64,000 nucleotides of DNA from Lasiosphaeria ovina. Its lineage: Eukaryota; Ascomycota; Sordariomycetes; Sordariales; Lasiosphaeriaceae. Below the pieces are notes generated by a model, which was not told the origin of the DNA, made no database searches, and saw only the letters and a list, made by a program, of their open reading frames with translations. Below, one piece after another: positions 1 through 10,518 of the stretch (positions within the stretch are counted from its first letter, which is position 1; each line of letters begins with the position of its first letter). The DNA is taken from NCBI GenBank assembly GCA_033439765.1, contig JAULSN010000002.1:1240001-1304000 (forward strand). The letters run 5' to 3'. Both the position numbers and the translations under genes were made by a program.

Positions 1-899
1 TTTGTAACTAGACTACCTAGCATAGGTAGACATACCAGACGAAAGAAATGGTGGTTAACTAGATAGGAGGGGCACTGACCGATGATGATAATTTTCTTGG
101 GTTGCTGTGCAGGCATGTCGGGCGGAGAAACGACCACGAGAAAAGATCTGGAAAGAAAAAACAGAGATAGTAGAATAACGTTAGATAAATATCAGAAATA
201 ATTATTCCACCCCAAGCGACGTTGCACGATGAAGGGGGGTGTATTCCAGAATGGGTCGAGTTAAGACCCCGCCTTGGTTGGCAGATGCAGTTGACGTCGC
301 CCCGTCGCCCCCACGTTCGTGCAACCGACCGCAGGGGGTGGGATTCGGAATGGGGTCTAGATTCCGAAACCCAAAGAGCCAAGACCGAAGCTCTGACCTT
401 CGCTCATAGATGAAATGCGCTTTGACCTCGTCAGCTCCCAGAGAGGAGAGGAAACTGGCTCTTTCCTCTTCTCTCAATGAGAAAGAAGGTCACCTGCGCT
501 TTGCCTCTGTCAGCAGTGGGCAGTTTTCTTTCCCAAGTCTCGTCCGAATCCCAGCTTGGCCATTCTAATTATTTTCTGGCAAAGCAACATTATCACTGCC
601 TGGATGGCGCCGGCCCAACACTTGCGGAAAATGAACTCGAAACGGCCAGTACAATTCCAATTACTCCCATTCATCATACGAGCTATACGCGCAATAAGCA
701 ATGTACAGGTCTACCAACAGATAATCCGAGCCCAGCAGGGTTTTGTGCACCATCAGCCCGCCACAAAAAGAGAATCTAGTCGGCGAATATAAATGCGAAA
801 CAGCCAAACAGCTCCCCAAACTTTCTCGACCTCGTCTCCGTTCTTGTCCAGCTCTTTCAGGCCCACGCCAAACTATTGTGTGTGTTCCTTCGGCGCCAT
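1..899. other. intergenic, no gene supported
   Basis: Reading frames here are short, overlap on both strands and resemble no family I know. Part of it must serve as the 3' flank of the secreted-protein gene that ends at 900. Confidence 0.5.
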
Positions 900-1784
900 T
901 CAGGCCAACCACCCGACTACGGCTGCAAGCGCGCCTCCGACCGCGATGGCCGAGACGCCCAACGCTTCTGCCCCTGAACTCTTTGTGGGGCTCGGTGCTC
1001 CGGCCGCCTTGGTGGGGTCGCTGCTGTCGGTAGTGGGACCGGGGCCGGCGGCGGCGGCGATGCCCGTCGGTGGGTAGCCGAGATTGGGGTCCACGCAGGT
1101 GGTCTGGGCCCCGACGATGCCGGCGCCGGCGGCCAGAGCCGACGACAACGAGGAGCACGAGTAGACGCGCGGGTTGACGCACTCGGTCAGCAGCGTGCTC
1201 TCGGCGACGTAGGTGACGCCAAACACGCCCTCGCTGCGCAGGTACACGTCGCACACGGTCGTTGTCACCTCCTGGCCGCCCATGTTGGTGCTGATGGTCT
1301 TCACCGTCGTCGTCACGAGCTGTGCGTTCTCGGACTGCGTCGCCTGCGTCGCCGCGTCGCGGATCCACACGGACGGCAACAGGATGGTCGATGCGGCCGT
1401 GTAGCTGAAGCTCGTCTCGGTGCACGACGACGGGTTAGAGATGGGGACCGGCGCCCAGTATGTTGTCGTGATGATGCCCGTCGTGTGCGTCACCACGGGC
1501 GGCCCGCAGTTGAGCCGGCTCAGCGTGCACACGGCTGCGCTCGGCGCCAGGAATAGGTCGAACACGGTCAGCTTGAGCGTGTAGCCTACGCTCGTGAACA
1601 GGCTGGTCGATGTCTTGCTCTCTGTCGGAGACACGGCGCCCGTCGGGAACACGGCGACAGAGGTTACGGTCGGTGTCTTGAGGTTCGTCGTGACGGTGCG
1701 CGTCAGCCAGTAGTTGGTTGTCGTCCACGAAGCTGCAGTGCTGACGCACGACAGCACGAGGGCGAGTGTTTCCAGGGTCTTCAT
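900..1784 (-). CDS. GPI-anchored Ser/Thr-rich secreted protein
   Basis: A 294-residue intronless protein with no recognised enzymatic domain. I start at the ATG at 1784 rather than the upstream in-frame ATG at 1808, because the protein then begins MKTLETLALVLSCVSTAASW, a compact secretory signal peptide. The body is rich in Thr, Ser and Val with many TTT/TTTV stretches and several paired cysteines (about residues 85-95, 120, 180 and 205-230), as in fungal cell-wall proteins. The tail is a Pro/Ser/Thr/Gly linker, then a small-residue site (SSGAEA) and a hydrophobic C-terminus ending VVGWLA, the layout of a GPI-attachment signal. Expected location is plasma membrane or cell wall. Function beyond surface display cannot be read from sequence. 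It is GC-rich with no internal stop, so it belongs to the ordinary part of the genome. Confidence 0.8.
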   Translation of the reverse strand: MKTLETLALVLSCVSTAASWTTTNYWLTRTVTTNLKTPTVTSVAVFPTGAVSPTESKTSTSLFTSVGYTLKLTVFDLFLAPSAAVCTLSRLNCGPPVVTHTTGIITTTYWAPVPISNPSSCTETSFSYTAASTILLPSVWIRDAATQATQSENAQLVTTTVKTISTNMGGQEVTTTVCDVYLRSEGVFGVTYVAESTLLTECVNPRVYSCSSLSSALAAGAGIVGAQTTCVDPNLGYPPTGIAAAAGPGPTTDSSDPTKAAGAPSPTKSSGAEALGVSAIAVGGALAAVVGWLA

Positions 1785-2646
1785 GGCGAATTGCTGTCTT
1801 GGGATCAACGGGTAGTGAGTGTGTAAGTGAACAAGCTTGCAAGCCCTCGACGCGTCACGAAATCGAGCGACAGGAACGGACGAGAGTCAGAGACACGAGG
1901 GATGGGATGTCGGGCTCAAATATCCGCAACGGCACCAGCCGCCGGCATGAAAGTAATTGTTGCCCATTCTGCCTTGCAATCTCCTGAGCTAGCAGCCATC
2001 GAACGCTGCCAAGGCAATACTTGGGGTTTGATATGGTCGATCTTTTGCTAGCTCGAACGAGGTGGCGCCCAATGAAGCCTTGCGGTGGCGTCTGCTTTAC
2101 TGAAAGGAGGCGTTGCTATGCTGTATCGAGTTTTCAGCTGTGTGAGAGCCGCGCGATTATAGCCTTGGCACATGCCCCTGACCCTGGATCGTTGTCAATT
2201 CGCCAACCCCTTTTCTGATTCGAAGGGGTCTGTGCATGGTCGCTTAATCACTGCATTAGTTAACGTTAACATATTTGCGAGTCTAGACTCTTTACCAGCG
2301 CATGTTTGCAGCGGTGTTGGCGACTAGCTTCTGAATCCTAGCACTATGTAGCAGGGTACAGTACATGTACATTGTACAGTACCTGTACCAGATTTGCCAC
2401 GCACAAGGCTTTCCAGGACTTGAAAATCGAGTTCTGAGCGCTGAAGAAGCGGCTTCCGGCCGTTGTCAGAGTGGCGATATTACTCTATGAGGGTACAACG
2501 TACGTTAGGGAAATCCAGGAATACGGATATTAGGCGAGAAAATGAGAACATGGCAAGGAAATATTCTTTTTTTCTTTGTCGAGTCAATTGCATTTCACTC
2601 AGACGAAGACCGCCACTCACGCTATCCATTTTAACAACCCAGGCCG
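1785..2646. other. intergenic with palindromic GTAC cluster
   Basis: No gene is supported. The upstream part (1785-2000) should hold the promoter of the secreted-protein gene. Two self-complementary patches stand out: paired GTTAAC at about 2260-2275, and a run of repeated GTAC steps at about 2355-2392 that can fold on itself. The stretch 2560-2646 is the 3' flank of the next minus-strand gene. Confidence 0.5.
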
Positions 2647-4080
2647 TCACCATGTCGGCGGAATCCAGTAATCCCGCCACTGCTCCCCATAGTTGGCATT
2701 CTTGAACGTGTCAATGGAGCCTTCGACGCCGCCGGACCCGACGGTCCACACGCCGTCCTCGACGAGCTCGCGCCACCGGTCCAGCAGCCGCTCGAGCCGC
2801 TGCGCCCGCCACGGCTCTCCGCCAAACGGCTTGAAGCCGTGCTGGAACAGATCGGCCAGCGTCCAGTGCTCGAGCCGCTCGCCGCCGCTCTTGCGCGCGC
2901 TGGCCTCCCACCCGCTGCCGTGGGGCGCGCCCACCGCAAACGGCAGCACGAGCCGGAACCCCTCCTCGGCGCTGCCGGGCTGCGGCCGCGACACCGACTC
3001 GCCGTACAGCCCCGCCGGCACCCGCTGGTCGTCGCGCAGTGCAAACTCTTGGGGATGGAAGGGGTTCACAACCTCGTAGCGCGACTTCTTCCAGCCCAGG
3101 TGGGCCGTGCGTCCGTCGGCCGCCTGGAAAATCAGCACCGGCGGGATGACGGGGTCCCGCGGCTCGGTTTGCGGGTTTTTTCTGTCGTCGCCGTCGTCGT
3201 TGTCGTCGTCGTCGTCGTTGTTGGCTTTTGCCATGGTGGTGAAGGTCTGGCTGGCCGCAAAGGCCGCCGCGTCGAGTGGGACGAGCAGCCCCGGCGCGAT
3301 GGTTCGGAAGCGCGGTCGACGCACCTGTGTGAGCAAGGAGCGGACAAAACACTCGCGCGGCACCGACGCGGCGTCTAGGTTGGCGTCCGTCAGGAGGAGA
3401 TGCGCGTCTTTTTCGTCCTCGGGGAGGGGGGGCAGCGGCCAGCCGGCGGACGTCATACGCTGCTCGATGGCGTGCGTGAGGCGGTCGAACGCGGCGACGG
3501 CGCTGGCAACCTGGGCCGCGCTGTATGTGTGCCACGCCCACGGGCCGACCTTCTCACCGAGCGCCTCATAGTCGTCGACGTCGGGCGCCACGGCGGCCAC
3601 CTTGCCGATGTGTATCAGGTGGATCCAGTTGGTCAGCACCGTCTCGAGCGGGTGCCAGAGGTCCTCGATGATGACCAACTGAAAGTCGTCGCCTTGGCGC
3701 GTGCAGAAGTCGAGGTCGAACATGTCGAGCGCCACGACGGCCGCGTGGCGCCGCTGGTCGTACACCAGCCCGGCCGGTTTCGAGGCCATCCCCGAGTAGG
3801 TTGGGTAGAGTGTCAAGAACCGCGGGCCGCTGTTGGTTGCGTTCAGCGCCGCATCGCCGGCTTCGCCGAACACACAGTCCTGTTCTTCGAACAAGAGATC
3901 ACTCGCTTGGAAGAGCTCGCTAGGCTCCGAAATGCCGCTGACCCAGAAGAAAAACGGTATGTCGACGCCGTCGACAATGGTGATGGAGTCGAGAAACGCG
4001 GTGACACTGGGACTCAACTTGCTGCGGAGCGCGCTGGCCTCGTCGCCGTAGCGGCCGAAGAAGGAGCGGTTCTGCGGCAA
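2647..4080 (-). CDS. unrecognised 477-aa fungal protein
   Basis: A long single-exon frame starting MPQNRSFFGRYGDEASALRSK. I do not recognise a domain. There is no signal peptide or membrane segment. An acidic Asn/Asp run with NNDDDDDNDDGDD lies near residue 290, between two globular-looking halves. The C-terminal half is rich in Trp, Phe and Arg (HWTLADLFQHGFKPFGG; RWRELVEDGVW) and ends YWIPPTW. Strong GC3 bias and an undamaged frame of this length argue that it is real. A degraded NACHT gene lies 99 bases upstream on the same strand, but the two frames do not join. The product is probably cytosolic or nuclear; I would not assign a function. Confidence 0.65.
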   Translation of the reverse strand: MPQNRSFFGRYGDEASALRSKLSPSVTAFLDSITIVDGVDIPFFFWVSGISEPSELFQASDLLFEEQDCVFGEAGDAALNATNSGPRFLTLYPTYSGMASKPAGLVYDQRRHAAVVALDMFDLDFCTRQGDDFQLVIIEDLWHPLETVLTNWIHLIHIGKVAAVAPDVDDYEALGEKVGPWAWHTYSAAQVASAVAAFDRLTHAIEQRMTSAGWPLPPLPEDEKDAHLLLTDANLDAASVPRECFVRSLLTQVRRPRFRTIAPGLLVPLDAAAFAASQTFTTMAKANNDDDDDNDDGDDRKNPQTEPRDPVIPPVLIFQAADGRTAHLGWKKSRYEVVNPFHPQEFALRDDQRVPAGLYGESVSRPQPGSAEEGFRLVLPFAVGAPHGSGWEASARKSGGERLEHWTLADLFQHGFKPFGGEPWRAQRLERLLDRWRELVEDGVWTVGSGGVEGSIDTFKNANYGEQWRDYWIPPTW

Positions 4081-4178
4081 GTTCTCTAATCATTCTAGGA
4101 AAGTCCACAAGCGACACGCTTCCTATGTTGGGTAGGAAGATCTCGATTTCTAGAACGACCCACCGAAAGCTACAGAGG

Positions 4179-5227
4179 TTAGCTAGTTTCACCAATAGAG
4201 GGGAGTCGAACATACACTCCCTCTGACCATTTCTCGAGAGCCCGTCTCAGCCGATCGGCCAGCTCTTGTAACGCTTGCATATCCTCCGGACCTAACGAGC
4301 GCCCCGCCTTTGGAAGTCGCTTGTTTATTTCGTGACCGACAAAAAACCTAATATCATATGCATTCAAGGATTGTACCGGGATGACTATGACATCTCTCTC
4401 CGGGAGCTCTGCGACTACATCAACCAAAGGCCGGCTGGAAAGCAGGATCCGTACCCGATTATTCAGGGCACAGAGTGTCTTGATAGTCTTGAAGAAGTTG
4501 TCTTGGTCTTGCAACTCATCGAGTGCATCAAAGACTAAGGTGAGCTGGGAGTCCCGAGTGCTCAAGACTTTATTAAGTATTTCGAGGACGTCCTTTATGC
4601 TGAGATTGCTTTCTCCCGGCCCTTTGCGGATGCTATCCGAGAAAGCGTCCTTGACCGGCTTGGAGATGGACCCATCGGCAAGGACCGCACATTGTGCTAG
4701 GATGGCGCGGAGGATATGGACGGTGCTGCGCCGAGCGCTTGCGACAGAAGCTGGAAAATCGTCCCGGTCGTTGGATTCATTCGCGCAGTAGAAGAAAGCC
4801 AAACATCCGTTAGGATTGTCGATTAGAGATGAGATGGCGATAGACGTGACACAACTTTTACCGGTACCGACGATCCCTTGTAAAAGGAGAACGCCGGACG
4901 AGCTTTGGCGCCAATGGTGTACCTGTCTTACAAGCTCCGCTGTCTTGCTTCCATCTGACTGTGTTGCGAAGCGGTTATCGCAGAGATGCCGTCGGCGGAG
5001 AATATGTCGATGCTGGGGTTGAGGCGGGCATAGTCACGGACAATAGCCTGGAAATTTTGGACGAGGTCGGGACACTCCTCAGCTAAGGCTTTAAACGCTT
5101 TCTTCCACAGCTCACCGCGCCGCTCGTCAAGAAGCTGGGTAGAGGTAGTATCGTTTTTGCGGTCGGCTTCGACGACTTTGGCACCCTCCGGACGGCTAGG
5201 GGCAGGATCGGCCGCGCCTTGTCTCAT
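4179..5227 (-). pseudogene. NACHT/STAND NTPase (NLR-like) remnant
   Basis: Two same-strand frames together make the N-terminus and NTPase core of a fungal NLR-like protein. Frame one (5227-4928) carries a charged helical N-terminus (ELWKKAFKALAEECPDLVQ) typical of the region before fungal NACHT domains. Frame two (about 4975-4179) carries a Walker A GIVGTGKS, then FFYCANES, a Walker B LVFDALDEL and the sensor segment RILLSSRP. The two frames are offset and I find no splice pair to reconcile them, so a frameshift near 4970 is likely. The frame ends just after the NTPase core, where the winged-helix part and repeat domain should follow. Family members act as cytosolic sensors in heterokaryon incompatibility and innate defence. 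This copy looks truncated and non-functional. Confidence 0.8.
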
Positions 5228-5756
5228 TCGACTTGGTCGTAGATTCGGCTCTCAACTTGTGATGCTTGCCGTGAAACCAAGATTTAAACTTTTCGAACAA
5301 CCTCGCCATGGTGGTTGTTATTTTGCAGAAGTTCGCCGTGATTGGGAACAGTGGTGGGATTGTGGTGTGCTGAGATGCTGCCCACTTGCCAGGAAAAAGT
5401 GGCCCGGAGCTTCATATTTGTTGGATTTTCGAGGGTCCTTCCTGACAAAGCCCGGAATGACCTGCAGGCGCATGCAGGGCAACCTTTTGGACCTAGGCTA
5501 GAAGAACCCCTCTTTTTCAGGGCAAAATGGGGCCCCCAGCTGGGAGGTCCCCAGGACTTATCTTTACTGTTGCATTGATCGGATTTTGGGCCTACTTTGG
5601 TGCCAGCTTTCCAACACATCCCCTCTCTCATATCCAGAGCCTCGTCCTGGTCCTTAAATCCCGCACTTTTTCTCCTGCCCTTCCCGGCGTCAACTTTCTG
5701 TTGCTCTATGAGTAAGCGGCAGCAGAATTTACGGGAACGCTGAAGCCATCCTCACA
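5228..5756. other. intergenic, probable divergent promoter region
   Basis: No coding frame is convincing. The segment separates the minus-strand NACHT remnant from the plus-strand membrane-protein gene starting at 5757. A pyrimidine-rich tract (about 5620-5700) precedes that start. Confidence 0.4.
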
Positions 5757-7350
5757 ATGCCGCCGGCTCCGGAAACTACACTGGCGCCCGCCGTCGAAAA
5801 TGTCACATCAGACGCGTTCGCGGGTGATGAATTCTCAAACAACCTCTTCAGCGACCTCGCGCCCCTCCTCACTCTCTTTGGCGAGCAAGTCACCAAACAG
5901 TTTCTCAGTATGAGCATGGGATGGGCCGATAATGTCCTCCTAGCCATGGGACCTTTGGGTATCATGACGGTAATTGTCAGCGCTATTCGCGTCGGTGGAA
6001 TCAAGCGGCTGAAGGCTATCGTCGGGAGGTATAGGATCTGCCTTGGAAACAAACCCGCAGATTTCTTGTCTCGAACGCACCTAACAATGCTTCTAGAGCG
6101 CGCGAAAGCCGGTCGACGGCTGAGCAGGAACTCCTCTCATCAACATCTCAGGATGTCTGTGAACTCTGGAGCGGCGAGGAAATCGTCCGTCTTATTGGCA
6201 ATCCACAAGGAATGAAATGCCTCATTGTCACCAACGAAGCGAGGGTTTACGACCTAAAATCGGCGATCGAGCATAAATTGTTCAGGTCCGACATGGTTCC
6301 CCCCGAAGTTACAGCAACTTTGACTAATGCTGCGCCAAATCTTGCGCTCAATGTCAAGAATGCCAATGCCCCTGGATGGGAACTGTGGCTTTGGGCTTTC
6401 TTTGGCGTCGCACTTCAACTAATCGCCATCGCCATCCCAGGCGTTGCGACATATCACTGGCAATGGCCGAAAGCAGGTGCTTCTGTTGCTGCCTATGGGT
6501 ACCCGTGCTTTGCTATTGGTACTGTTTTGGTCATTGGAGGCGTCTTGGGCTGCGGGCATGTAATCGAAGGCATCACAACCGAGCATGTCTTTCAGCCCGA
6601 GCACAGGGGTAGGAAGGCTGGCATGCAAGTATTAGTACTTCAAAGAGCTTGCACCGTAAGCGATCAGCACTTCTCGTCATACGCAATCTTCAACTCGCCA
6701 GAAAACCGTACTATACGAACAAGAATGGGGTTGCAAGTGACGACCTTCGTGTCCAGCACAGGCCGGGACTGAGTCTCGAAATGCAGTGCGCACAAGAGCT
6801 GTTCTCTATCTTCATGCTCGCAGTGGCGTCGCAAGTTGCCCAAGTCGGCGGCATCACCACGCACAGCCGGCCCGTAGATATAATCACACGCACTTCGACA
6901 AACTCGGTATTTTCTGCCATTGCGGCTGAAGTGGTCGATACCGGATTAGCGCGCGATATAACTGAGGCCTTAGTACTGATTGTGCCGGCATTTGCACACT
7001 ACAACCTATTACCTACAGAAGACTCGCACGGCGAGGAGGTCACCTTTCCCCGTCCATATGATGTTGATGACAATGACCGAGAGCCCAGCCAGGCGGGGTC
7101 ATCCAAGACTCTGCGAACAGAGGGCCAAAACAGTGAACAAGGTGGACCATCAACGGCCCTAGGGAAGGGGAAAGGGAAGGCCGTTGATGAAAACAGATCA
7201 TCGCCCACGCTGCAAACGGAGGCCAAAGTCGGTGACCAGGGAGGACTGGCTGCTCCATCTCGAACGGCAGAAGACACGGAATGGAGTGGGGAAAGTAAGG
7301 ATGGGTCGCAGATGATCACCGACTCCAAAGAGACAGCTGAAAGTTCGTAA
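5757..7350 (+). CDS. multi-pass membrane protein of the NACHT/ankyrin-associated fungal family
   Basis: Three exons give about 491 residues: 5757-6028, 6097-6736 and 6787-7350. Intron 1 (68 nt) has a GTATAG donor, CTAAC branch and TAG acceptor. Intron 2 (50 nt) runs GTGACG to GCAG and joins in phase. The N-terminus has the family block LAPLLTLFGEQVTKQFLSMS followed by WADNVLLAMGPLGIMTVIVS, the first membrane segment. Two more lie at LWLWAFFGVALQLIAIAIPG and AIGTVLVIGGVLG. The conserved VSDQHFSSYAIFNSPENR follows. Exon 3 has CAQELFSIFMLAVAS and then a low-complexity Ser/Glu/Lys tail. From memory this family is often fused or adjacent to ankyrin/NACHT proteins; here the ankyrin part is absent and the region after the third block is shorter than I recall. 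Function is unknown. Confidence 0.75.
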
Positions 7351-7361
7351 TAAATATCTTA

Positions 7362-8046
7362 GTGGGGGTCACCTGGCACTATTATCGGATTTGGGGCATC
7401 AGGCCTTGTGCAAAAGTATCCGCTGACCAAGTTGCCAAATGCGCGCATCCGGGTCGCATTGACACAATTGAGCACGAGAGGCAGGTTCTTGATCGCCTCA
7501 AAGGCTGCCCATCTGTCGTTCGACATTTCGGCAAAAAAAAAAGGATGGCGAAACAATTCTCGAGTTTCATCGTCGTGGAAACTTAAGGGAATTTCTCCAG
7601 ACCCAGGAGGATCTTCCAATTCATAAACTCACGGTCCAGATTGTTGAGTGCCTGAGTCGTATTCATGCAAGAGGCGTTATTCACTCCGAATTCAGTACAG
7701 CAAATATTTTGCTTGACGCTAGCATGAATGCTATCGTATGCGACTTCTCCTCTTCTTCAATAGATGGCTATAGGCCACAATCGGCGACTAGCATCGAGCC
7801 GAGCTTCTATCGCCCGCACCGCAGAGCTCGAGACAGCTATACTGTCCAAGACGACCTCTTCGCATTGGGCTCTCTTCTTTACGAACTGGTCACTCGCACT
7901 AGACCATACCAGGACCTCAAAGGAAACGAAGTCGGTAGATTGTATCGCGATGGGGAATTCCCCCCGGTAGATCATCTGGCGGTTGGAGGCGTGATCGGCA
8001 AGTGCTGGGCAGGTACCTATGATAACGCTTCGCACGTGTTATATGT
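7362..8046 (+). pseudogene. small fungal protein-kinase-like gene, degraded
   Basis: Three frame segments line up with a kinase fold. First is a glycine loop GFGASGLVQKYP (about 7384-7420). After a frameshift comes DQVAKCAHPGRIDTIEHERQ with RLKGCPSVVRHFG. After a second shift near 7555 comes EFHRRGNLREFLQTQEDLP, the catalytic-loop equivalent GVIHSEFSTANILL, a DFG-position DFSSSSIDG, and LFALGSLLYELVTRTRPYQD with a final KCWAGTYDN. In the usual HRDxxxxN pattern the catalytic Asp is replaced by Glu, and Gly of DFG is also replaced. So it is either a true pseudokinase family member or simply decayed. The two frameshifts and the abrupt end at a Copia fragment favour a pseudogene. Related small kinases occur near fungal NLR genes, as here. 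Confidence 0.75.
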
Positions 8047-8574
8047 ATGAAGTGAATCTGCCCGTTGATCTGCTTGGCCGTTGGCGAAGCGAGCCGATCG
8101 AACGTGGTTAGTTCGCCCCAGGTTGTAGGGTTTACCTCTCCCCGTAGGTCGGGCGGGATTGGGGCTCTGGGGGCCGGGCTGGGGGGTTCTGAGAGGGCTG
8201 GTTTGCTAGGCGTTGGAACCGGGGATGTGATGACGTCGTCCTCAGTGCTTATGGCCATCTTAGGCGTAAAGGGATAAGTCGTTGGTTGGTTCGGAAGGTC
8301 GTAATAAGCTATTAATTGGCCTGGAATAAGAAAGGTTAAAGGAATATTGAAAAGAGGGCTGAAGGAATGAATGAAGGTAAAAAGGAATGAGTGTTTAACG
8401 CGTAGGTCGTTATTATTGGCCTGGGTAGTTATTTCCCAGGGCTTGTTGCGTAGTAGACGCTCTACGGCTAGGTAACGCCAGGGAGACGGTCACGGCCACT
8501 TCTTCCGTAGATTCGAAGGTCCTTAGGCTACGGCTGAGATTCGAAGCACGCATGCTCCGTTATACCGTCTCTTG
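8047..8574 (-). mobile_element. truncated Copia element fragment (5' leader plus gag start)
   Basis: Clearly related to 27650-28275 in the complete Copia element of this window, in the same orientation. It covers the start of gag (minus-strand frame with PPDLRGEV, PTTWGELTTFDRL and SPTAKQI) and the leader, including the motif around TAGACGCTCTACGGCTAGGT (8450-8475). Neither LTR nor the rest of gag-pol is present. Its left edge coincides with the end of the kinase-like remnant. The divergence from the complete copy is substantial, so this is an older fragment. Confidence 0.8.
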
Positions 8575-9121
8575 GCCATGGGTGTATTTGTACTGGTCGC
8601 TGCGGTCAGCGTCGCGCGGTGTCACGGGACACCGTGTTGCCAGAAGACGATGTCTGCCTTGGCATCACGCGCATCGACGCGTAGAAATGCCACTGTTTGC
8701 CGAACCTGGCGGCCCCGGGGGCTTCAAATTTTAGGCGTGTGGGTCAGAGCGGCCGGCGGGCCCGCACGACGGTGGCTCGAGTCCGGGCATCTTTTCATGT
8801 GGAATCATGTTCTTGTATTAACTATCTTCGACCTACTTGCTCCCGATATGTCTCAGTCTTCGATGAATATTTTCTTTTTTGGTGACTACGTACTGTTCTA
8901 AGATACCACAAGAACTGCGCCACCTCAGGTGGGCGTTGTATCTAACGGGTACCGTTTGCGCATGGTCCCAGGACAGCCAGCTTTGTGGACCTCTGAGCAA
9001 GTTCGTTTTTAACCAGTCACATTTGTGGAGACCGGCGAAGGTATTTGTGAATAATTAGACCAAAAATCAAGTTCATTGTTAACATATCTCGGCTGGATAC
9101 AAGGTAATCGGAATAGATTGC
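8575..9121. other. intergenic, nothing recognised
   Basis: No frame of credible length and no repeat shared with the rest of the window that I could see. Confidence 0.4.
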
Positions 9122-9500
9122 TCACGCAATCTCGGCTTTAATCAACATCTCATACTCCTGCGGGTCGGGCCAGAACTTGACGATGCGGAACCCAGCACCG
9201 CCCAGCAGGGCCTCCCACTGGCTCTTTGTGCGCTCCGAGGCCGATAGTAGCGATATTATATTGACGTCTATAGTGGCCTGGCTAATGCTGGCGCCGGTGG
9301 GGGGCAGTACGATGTCGTAGATAAAGAGCTTGGAGTAGCCCTTGACTATGGCGTTGCGCGTGTTGCGTAGCAGGTCCGTGGCCTTGTCGTCGGCCTAGTC
9401 GTACAGCACGGCGTGCATGAAGTAGGCGCGGCTGCCCTTGACGGGCTGCGGCTGGAAGAAGTCGTGCGTAGTGGCCGTGATAACGCTACCGTCGACCAGG
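9122..9500 (-). pseudogene. O-methyltransferase C-terminal remnant
   Basis: The minus strand reads the C-terminal third of a plant/fungal-type SAM-dependent O-methyltransferase. Visible pieces are THDFFQPQPVKGSRAYFMHA, then VLYD-stop-ADDKATDLLRNT, then GYSKLFIYDIVLPPTGAS, then IDVNIISLLSASERTKSQWE and a final GAGFRIVKFWPD. In the family the second block reads like HDWPDDKA, so the TAG at 9395-9397 stands where Trp is expected (TGG to TAG, i.e. C to T at CpA on the opposite strand). The N-terminal dimerisation domain and SAM-binding start are missing. These enzymes methylate secondary metabolites; this copy cannot be active. Confidence 0.8.
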
Positions 9501-9652
9501 TCCTTGGAAGGGAAAGTTTAAGAGTGCCGAGTCACGAAGCTTATAGATACAGGCAGATTCATTATAAATTCTCGCCTCCAATCCTCCCTCGCCTCCAATC
9601 CTCCAAACAGCTATAATATTGAACCACCACCAAATAACCCCCTTCACTCGCA

Positions 9653-10066
9653 ATGCTGCTGCCGCCGCCGAGCCTGTTGGCAGCCCACGTGGGCAATCTG
9701 AGAATTGCGGACGATCCGCCACCAATTGATTATACCCGAGATTATACAGTCGACGTACGGCTTATTCCCAGCACCGCGAAATATAACCCGCCAGTGGACT
9801 GGATCGTATTGGCCATTTTCAAGTGCCATAATCTGCTGCAGGTGATGCAAAAGGGTCTATTCTGGACGACATCTAACGTGGTGGCCGAACGCGGATATTA
9901 TACCAACATCATACCCAGCGATGAGAGATATACTGTCAAACGTATATGGGTACTACGCGAGTTCCCCGATAGGCCCGAGTCGCAGTCTAGCTGGGTGGCA
10001 GAAATTACTCTATATGGCGACTCGATCCAAACCCTTTCGAACTTTCGCCTGAACAACCTATACTAG
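9653..10066 (+). CDS. unrecognised 137-aa protein
   Basis: An undamaged frame with ATG at 9653 (MLLPPPSLLAAHVGNLRIAD). It has no signal peptide, membrane segment or known domain. Charged and aromatic residues are evenly spread (YNPPVDWIVLAIFKCHNLLQ; RYTVKRIWVLREFP), which suggests a folded protein. It lies between two decayed genes, so it may be a remnant exon of something larger. ATA/CTA/GTA codons are common, matching the mutated surroundings. Confidence 0.45.
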   Translation: MLLPPPSLLAAHVGNLRIADDPPPIDYTRDYTVDVRLIPSTAKYNPPVDWIVLAIFKCHNLLQVMQKGLFWTTSNVVAERGYYTNIIPSDERYTVKRIWVLREFPDRPESQSSWVAEITLYGDSIQTLSNFRLNNLY

Positions 10067-10518
10067 CGGAATATCTCGTCCTGTGAAGCTTCGACGGACA
10101 AGGGATTGTCCGTTTTTAAATATTCTCACTTCTCGCCTCTCACAAACATCAACTATTTTGTCGATAACCTACACCCGTCGCATGGCTCGTGGTGGTTTTG
10201 GCCCATGGAGGCAATATTGGACTACGACGCTCTGGAGTCGGAAGAAAGAGTGGAAGAGGACAAAGGGAAAGTGTAATTCCCTCCTTACAGCCACAGAAAA
10301 GGGGAAAAGGAAGGCTAGGGCAATTGATGTAATTTTGCAATTCCAAACCCCCCACTTACCACAGTACGGAACGGATACCACTTGGCCGTGAAATCCTGCC
10401 GTAATATTGGAACAGGGCGGCCGCTCTTTCCTTCTCTTTGCTCGACACCTAATACCCAGGATCGCCTTACTTTCAAAGCCTCTCACCTTAAACTTGGCCA
10501 GCTTTTGCTTTTTTTACC

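Noticed and set aside
661..1425. 254-aa minus-strand frame rich in Arg and His.
   Set aside because: It is the shadow of the secreted-protein gene at 900-1784 in another frame; composition is typical of an antisense or out-of-frame reading of GC-rich coding DNA.
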